64,000 nucleotides of DNA from Candidatus Obscuribacterales bacterium (GTDB taxonomy: Bacteria > Cyanobacteriota > Vampirovibrionia > Obscuribacterales > Obscuribacteraceae): contig JAKFVQ010000021.1 of NCBI GenBank assembly GCA_021732085.1, positions 248,001 through 312,000 on the forward strand, read 5' to 3'. Below are positions 60,023-64,000 of the stretch, piece after piece. The notes under the pieces are model-generated. The model was not told where the DNA came from, ran no database searches, and saw only the letters and a list, made by a program, of their open reading frames with translations. Position 1 is the first letter of the stretch, and each line of letters starts with the position of its first letter. The translations under genes were made by a program, and so were the position numbers.

Positions 60023-61393
60023 CTAGGTACTTGACTTTGCGGCTGCAGATTCATTTTTTACTGTCTCGCCTGCCCATGGCTCAGATGGTGGCTCTGTGGA
60101 AAAAACTGGTTGAGCCCAGGGATCTGAATATTGTTCCTTCCCTTGGTAGAAAACCGTCATGGGTCCATCAGCCGAAACAACCACAACGCAGATCTCATGG
60201 TTCTCTTTTCTGGCACTGAATCTCAATGCGGAATTGTATCGGGCACCTCGCGATCTAACTTCGTGTTCACCGACGGTCTGACCATCTAGTAAGCAACCGA
60301 AAGAGGTTATGTGTCCCTTCGCGTCTATTTGAATTGCGCCATCCACGCTTGCCATGCCGCATACAAGTTCAAAATGTTCCAGAGTTGCCGACGAAATCAA
60401 TTTGTGTCCTGTTATTTCGGATGGTTTTTCGCGAGGATCCATTACCAAAGTACATCCAAAACCGCTTTCAGCAGCACGAAAAGCTATTTCCCCTGCAAGT
60501 TTTGCTGCAGTCTTCAGTCGTGCATCTCCAGAAGTAATTTCTTCAATCACTGAGCGGTGATCCTTATGGCGACTTCGAAACTCGCCGCCTACAATATGGC
60601 AAAACAACTCATCACCACAGAATATGAAGGCACCACCACGCGAAAAATGTGCAAGCAGGTAATGCTCAGTTATTTTACGAGATAGACCAATTACATTGTT
60701 TCCATCAGACACCAGCATTCCCTCAGCTTTGGTCAGAGCTAGCAATTTGCCAACATGCTTTGAGTCGAGCAACGGAATAGGTTCGCGAAACAATAGCTCA
60801 CATTCTTCTGCACGAAGCGGAATCAAGATTCTCCCCTTTGGAGAATGCCCCTCTTCGATAGTTCGAGAAATACGCCCAATCGCATCGAGCGCACCGGAGA
60901 CCGGAAAGAGCCGCTCTTCGGCTGGTATACCCAGCTTCTCAAAAACCAAATGTGATAAAACCATTGGAGCGAAATGTTGTAACTGCTCCATAGAGAGTCG
61001 CACGGATTGCCTCGCGACCAGACTCATCCTGAAAGAGGTAAACATTAGGTTTGTGCCGAATTCCAGCCACGTTTTGATTGGCAATAGTGCGTCACAGTTT
61101 CTTGGAGGAAGAGCAAATATTCGGAGTGATAATGGATCAAAGTTGTTAGTGCCGTGTGTGACTATGACGCCCCTTGTCTTGAATACTTGGACGGAGTCAA
61201 ACTCTGCTAGGATCGGCAGGTCGGCATCTGTTTTAAGCAATTCGTCGGGATCGTAGACAAGGAATTCGTTACCCACAGATGAGAACTGTGCAACTGCTGC
61301 AACTTTGCAATGCCCTGCAAATCGCGATAGTCCGAGTCGCAAGTAATGAAGAAAAATAGTCATCCACATATCGGTTGACTTTTGATTGCTCAT
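60023..61393 (-). CDS. DAC (DisA_N)-like nucleotide cyclase or sensor
   Basis: 456 residues. The C-terminal ~110 resemble the diadenylate cyclase domain: CGMASVDGAIQIDAKGHITSFGCLL (DGA at 351-353), RGARYNSALRFSA (382-394) and ICVVVVSADGPMTVFYQGK. In DisA these are the DGA and RHR active-site motifs. Here DGA is kept but RHR has become ARYN, so activity may be changed or lost. Residues 20-130 and ~220-345 are unrecognised; the middle has a GGAFIFCGDE segment that could bind ligand. The gene follows a SLATT gene by 33 bases, so a nucleotide signal to a membrane effector is likely. GAGG lies seven bases before the ATG. Confidence 0.6.
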   Translation of the reverse strand: MSNQKSTDMWMTIFLHYLRLGLSRFAGHCKVAAVAQFSSVGNEFLVYDPDELLKTDADLPILAEFDSVQVFKTRGVIVTHGTNNFDPLSLRIFALPPRNCDALLPIKTWLEFGTNLMFTSFRMSLVARQSVRLSMEQLQHFAPMVLSHLVFEKLGIPAEERLFPVSGALDAIGRISRTIEEGHSPKGRILIPLRAEECELLFREPIPLLDSKHVGKLLALTKAEGMLVSDGNNVIGLSRKITEHYLLAHFSRGGAFIFCGDELFCHIVGGEFRSRHKDHRSVIEEITSGDARLKTAAKLAGEIAFRAAESGFGCTLVMDPREKPSEITGHKLISSATLEHFELVCGMASVDGAIQIDAKGHITSFGCLLDGQTVGEHEVRSRGARYNSALRFSARKENHEICVVVVSADGPMTVFYQGKEQYSDPWAQPVFSTEPPSEPWAGETVKNESAAAKSST

Positions 61394-61426
61394 GAATGAA
61401 CCTCGCTCTTTTTTCCTTTGTGCCAG

Positions 61427-61990
61427 TCAGGATGGTTTACATTTGTCCAAACCGAGAATAATCCAGGCTTTAAGACAGTGCCATAATCGAAGAACTGGGA
61501 ACAAAAGCTCCGGGATGGTGGGCACGTTTTCCCTGTTCAAGTAACTACTGCGTGCCTCGCGATACTCCGAGAGCACTTCTTCGTCATTTTTGTTTCCTGA
61601 GAGTTCCGCAATCTCTCGAAATGCATATTTTGATTCTACATACTTGTCCACTGCGGCCTTGTGGCCAGCAGCTTTAGCAGCCGGTTTCATTATGAAATCG
61701 ACAAGACTGAGAAAAACTGACAGTGCTGCAAGCAATGCCATTAACACTCTTACTTTTGTTGGTACATCGTACTGGTGAGGAAGGGGAAACAAGTTTGCAA
61801 ATGGCTGGATAGTTTTTTCATCGGCCAGAGAGAACGTCAATAGGAGTAGTCCAAGTGCCACATTGGAGAACGTGAGAATCAATTCCCACATGTGATACCA
61901 ATCCTGCAAACAGGCATGTGCTGTTGCAAAGCCATTACATGAGTCTTGGAGCCATGCCAATCGCTTGCTAAACTTTTCCGATAACGGCAT
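61427..61990 (-). CDS. SLATT-like two-TM protein paired with the DAC-like gene
   Basis: 187 residues from ATG 61990. Two TM helices (WELILTFSNVALGLLLLTFSLA and VRVLMALLAALSVFLSLVDFIM) are followed by the cytoplasmic helical part characteristic of SLATT (HKAAVDKYVESKYAFREIAELSG, then the glutamate-rich EEVLSEYREARSSYL and a VPTIPE turn). SLATT proteins are predicted pore-forming effectors. A GTG start at 62092 would add 34 residues and overlap the upstream gene. This is the second SLATT protein in the window, not closely similar to the one at 37747. Confidence 0.7.
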   Translation of the reverse strand: MPLSEKFSKRLAWLQDSCNGFATAHACLQDWYHMWELILTFSNVALGLLLLTFSLADEKTIQPFANLFPLPHQYDVPTKVRVLMALLAALSVFLSLVDFIMKPAAKAAGHKAAVDKYVESKYAFREIAELSGNKNDEEVLSEYREARSSYLNRENVPTIPELLFPVLRLWHCLKAWIILGLDKCKPS

Positions 61991-62078
61991 TACTTCCCCA
62001 CCCCTACGGACTGAAAGTTTTTCCTTCTTACGCCCTGGTAACGCAACTGCAATTGGATTTGTTGTGCAGTCATTACGA

Positions 62079-62399
62079 CTAATGCCAAACACTAGATTGA
62101 AAGGACATTTGAGTTCTTCCCATATTTATTCGAGGAGAAACGGGAGCAGGGTAAGAACATTGAGAGTTCGTCGAGTTCGAGGATAGAGCCAGTCCGAACA
62201 TTTCAGCCTGTAGGAGCGACTTGAAACCTGGCGATACTTCTTTCCAAACCAGGTTCATGGCGGCAGGGTCAAAAACCTTGACATGAACAAACGCACGTTC
62301 AAATCGGCGCGTCAGCCGAATGTCATCCCGCCAGGGCAGAAAGTAATACTCAACCACCGGGTCCTTATAAGTGCGGCGAAAAAATCTGAGCGACTCCAT
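62079..62399 (-). CDS. small unknown protein upstream of the SLATT/DAC pair
   Basis: 106 residues, start supported by GGAGGG eight bases before the ATG. The first ~75 residues look folded (VEYYFLPWRDDIRLTRRFERAFVHVKVFDPAAMNLVW), the rest is Ser/Asn/Pro-rich. No family recognised. It may be the first gene of the SLATT-DAC operon. Confidence 0.45.
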   Translation of the reverse strand: MESLRFFRRTYKDPVVEYYFLPWRDDIRLTRRFERAFVHVKVFDPAAMNLVWKEVSPGFKSLLQAEMFGLALSSNSTNSQCSYPAPVSPRINMGRTQMSFQSSVWH

Positions 62400-62698
62400 G
62401 ATGCGTGCCCTCCGAAATGAATATGGAATTCAAGAAGAAATTGGGTTGCCATGCGGGTCGCGGTCAATTAACCCTTCTACTTTCATAAACGTAAAAAACA
62501 TGCCAAGAGTTCAATGAAATAGATTAATTCCGACCGCGCGGTGCATATATGTTGCGGTGTGCGTTGCTAAGGTGAGTTAAATCATCCAGGCACATTGGCT
62601 CGGATGCTTGTCATGAGAGAAATCGAATCGTGCTTATGGGAAAATAATGTCTATTTTCCTCGGCATCCATCCCAGTCCGCGAGGGGTTGTAAACAGCT

Positions 62699-64000
62699 AT
62701 GGACGTATTTGAAGTTCGTCAGAGTCTTATCGATGACTATGCCAATTACATTGGTAGTTTCTTTCAGATTAAAGACCCTCGCATCGAGAACAAGGTGAAA
62801 ACCAGCCTCGAAGAAGGCTTGCTCTGGCCGGAACCTCTGATCCAGCTGAACCCTTCGTTCGAGCCAGGAATGTGGATCGATGAATTAGTAAAGGAAGGAG
62901 TACTCGCTCCGGAATGCGCCAAGATCTTCCGAAAGAAACCGAAGGCAGATGTAGATAGCGGTCCGCTGCGGCTCCACAAGCACCAAGAAGAAGCATTGCG
63001 TGCCGCGAGAACCGGAGCGAACTATGTTCTAACTACTGGCACGGGTTCCGGCAAAAGCCTCGCTTACATCGTTCCTATAGTTGATCATATTGTGCGGAAC
63101 GGATCTGGAAAGGGCGTTCAAGCCATTGTCATTTATCCGATGAACGCGCTTGCAAACAGCCAGGAAGGCGAGCTGAAGAAATTTCTGCACAATGGCTATC
63201 CAAACGGGAGGAGCCCGGTCACTTTCAGGCGTTACACGGGCCAAGAAAAAGAAGAAGAAAAAAACGAAATCATCGCAAATCCCCCAGACATCATTTTGAC
63301 AAACTACGTGATGCTGGAACTCATGCTCACTCGTCCGTCGGAAGAAAAGCTGATCGCCGCGGCCAAAGGAATGAAATTCCTGGTATTTGATGAATTGCAC
63401 ACATACCGTGGTCGCCAGGGTGCCGACGTAGCTTTGCTAGCTCGCAGAGTCGCAGATCGCGTTGGCGCGGAGAAACTCCAGTTTGTCGGTACTTCTGCGA
63501 CTCTTGCAGGTGGCGACAATTACGAAGAAAAGCAACGGGAAGTAGCCGTCGTTGCATCGAAGATCTTCGGAGCAGAAGTCCGCCCGGAAAATGTTATCGG
63601 AGAAACTCTACGACGAGCGACTCCGGAACTCGATTTCACCAAGAACTCCGTCATTACAGACCTCGCTCGTCGCGTATCAGACGAAGATTACAAACTGCCC
63701 ACGGAATTTGAATCGTTCGTCAAAGAGCCACTATCAAGCTGGCTGGAAACAACTTTTGGAATCAAGAAAGAACCAAACAGTGAACGATTGATGCGGACCA
63801 CACCGTTAAGTATTACCGGCGAAGAAGGCGCTGCGAAACAGCTTAGTAAGCTTACTGGCGTGAATGATAAGGTCTGCGCTGAAGCGATTCAGCGAGGTTT
63901 GCTTGCTGGTTACACATGTGAGCCCAATCCAGAAACCGGTTTTCCTGCATTTGCATTTCGTGTCCATCAATTTATAAGCCGTGGCGACACTGTATATGCA
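62699..64000 (+). CDS. DEAD/DEAH-box helicase, 3' end beyond the window
   Basis: Open frame from ATG 62699 to the last base (434 codons, in frame at the edge). Q-loop region LRLHKHQEEALRAA, Walker A TTGTGSGKS, Ib-like IVIYPMNALANS, DEAH-type box VFDELHTYRGRQGADVA, and motif III GTSATLAGG. The start (VRQSLIDDYANYIGSFFQIKDPRI...LLWPEPLIQLNPSFEPG) matches large superfamily-2 helicases of the DUF1998/DrmA/MrfA type that occur in defence loci. This is probably the first gene of a further system to the right. The 299 bases before it (62400-62698) hold nothing I can name. Confidence 0.88.
   Translation, partial: MDVFEVRQSLIDDYANYIGSFFQIKDPRIENKVKTSLEEGLLWPEPLIQLNPSFEPGMWIDELVKEGVLAPECAKIFRKKPKADVDSGPLRLHKHQEEALRAARTGANYVLTTGTGSGKSLAYIVPIVDHIVRNGSGKGVQAIVIYPMNALANSQEGELKKFLHNGYPNGRSPVTFRRYTGQEKEEEKNEIIANPPDIILTNYVMLELMLTRPSEEKLIAAAKGMKFLVFDELHTYRGRQGADVALLARRVADRVGAEKLQFVGTSATLAGGDNYEEKQREVAVVASKIFGAEVRPENVIGETLRRATPELDFTKNSVITDLARRVSDEDYKLPTEFESFVKEPLSSWLETTFGIKKEPNSERLMRTTPLSITGEEGAAKQLSKLTGVNDKVCAEAIQRGLLAGYTCEPNPETGFPAFAFRVHQFISRGDTVYA

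Overview
The window is bacterial DNA of middling GC content with dense, short-spaced operons. No ribosomal or housekeeping gene fixes the lineage. The only taxonomic hint is the secreted protein at 19436-20422, which carries repeated RLxxLE...G motifs of a kind I associate with non-photosynthetic Cyanobacteriota (Vampirovibrionia, Obscuribacterales-like). I treat that as a weak guess.

Left part (1-20.9 kb): a HET-C-like phospholipase-fold giant protein; a small membrane protein; a DprA-like gene; then a complete type I Wadjet operon on the minus strand (jetA 12188-13696, jetB, jetC, jetD 5451-8150). The jetD product is not a normal ~400-residue JetD. It continues in frame into a Cas4/TM0106-like nuclease region with a cysteine cluster, a helix-hairpin-helix and a DEDD (RNase_H_2-type) exonuclease. 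I consider this three-nuclease JetD fusion the most novel object here. It is followed by an Rpn-type nuclease, a six-repeat zinc-ribbon protein, a divergent azoreductase/AraC pair, DUF4351 remnants and two secreted proteins.

Middle part (20.9-40.6 kb): a 3' half of a tRNA-Arg(ACG) lies beside three arm-site-like repeats and a P4-type integrase. The orientation says the integrated island extends to the right, so everything from about 21 kb to the window end may be one island of at least 43 kb, with the intact tRNA beyond the right edge. Its cargo includes a lid-less GyrB-like ATPase, two helical-repeat proteins, an orphan HigA, two AbiE type IV toxin-antitoxin systems (one with an Mrr-like nuclease in its operon), an Apea-HEPN protein, an FRG-domain protein, and a CBASS-like operon with two CD-NTase-like genes plus a SLATT membrane protein. 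A non-coding repeat of about 175 bp is shared upstream of the first AbiE operon and of the FRG gene.

Right part (40.6-64 kb): a mobilization module (DnaJ-like membrane protein, T4 coupling protein without its own membrane anchor, HUH relaxase, RHH accessory protein, excisionase-like HTH) next to a full T7-like single-subunit RNA polymerase, a non-coding region with two covarying 46-nt hairpins, and ssb. A SIR2-like/STAND ATPase plus HEPN-like pair is inserted between the intact ssb and a duplicated ssb 3' end. A GP88-like gene, an RHH protein, a DAC (DisA_N)-like protein paired with a second SLATT protein, and the first 434 codons of a DEAD/DEAH helicase close the window. Overall this is a multi-layer defence and mobile-element island. 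Function calls are from motif reading only; no search was run.
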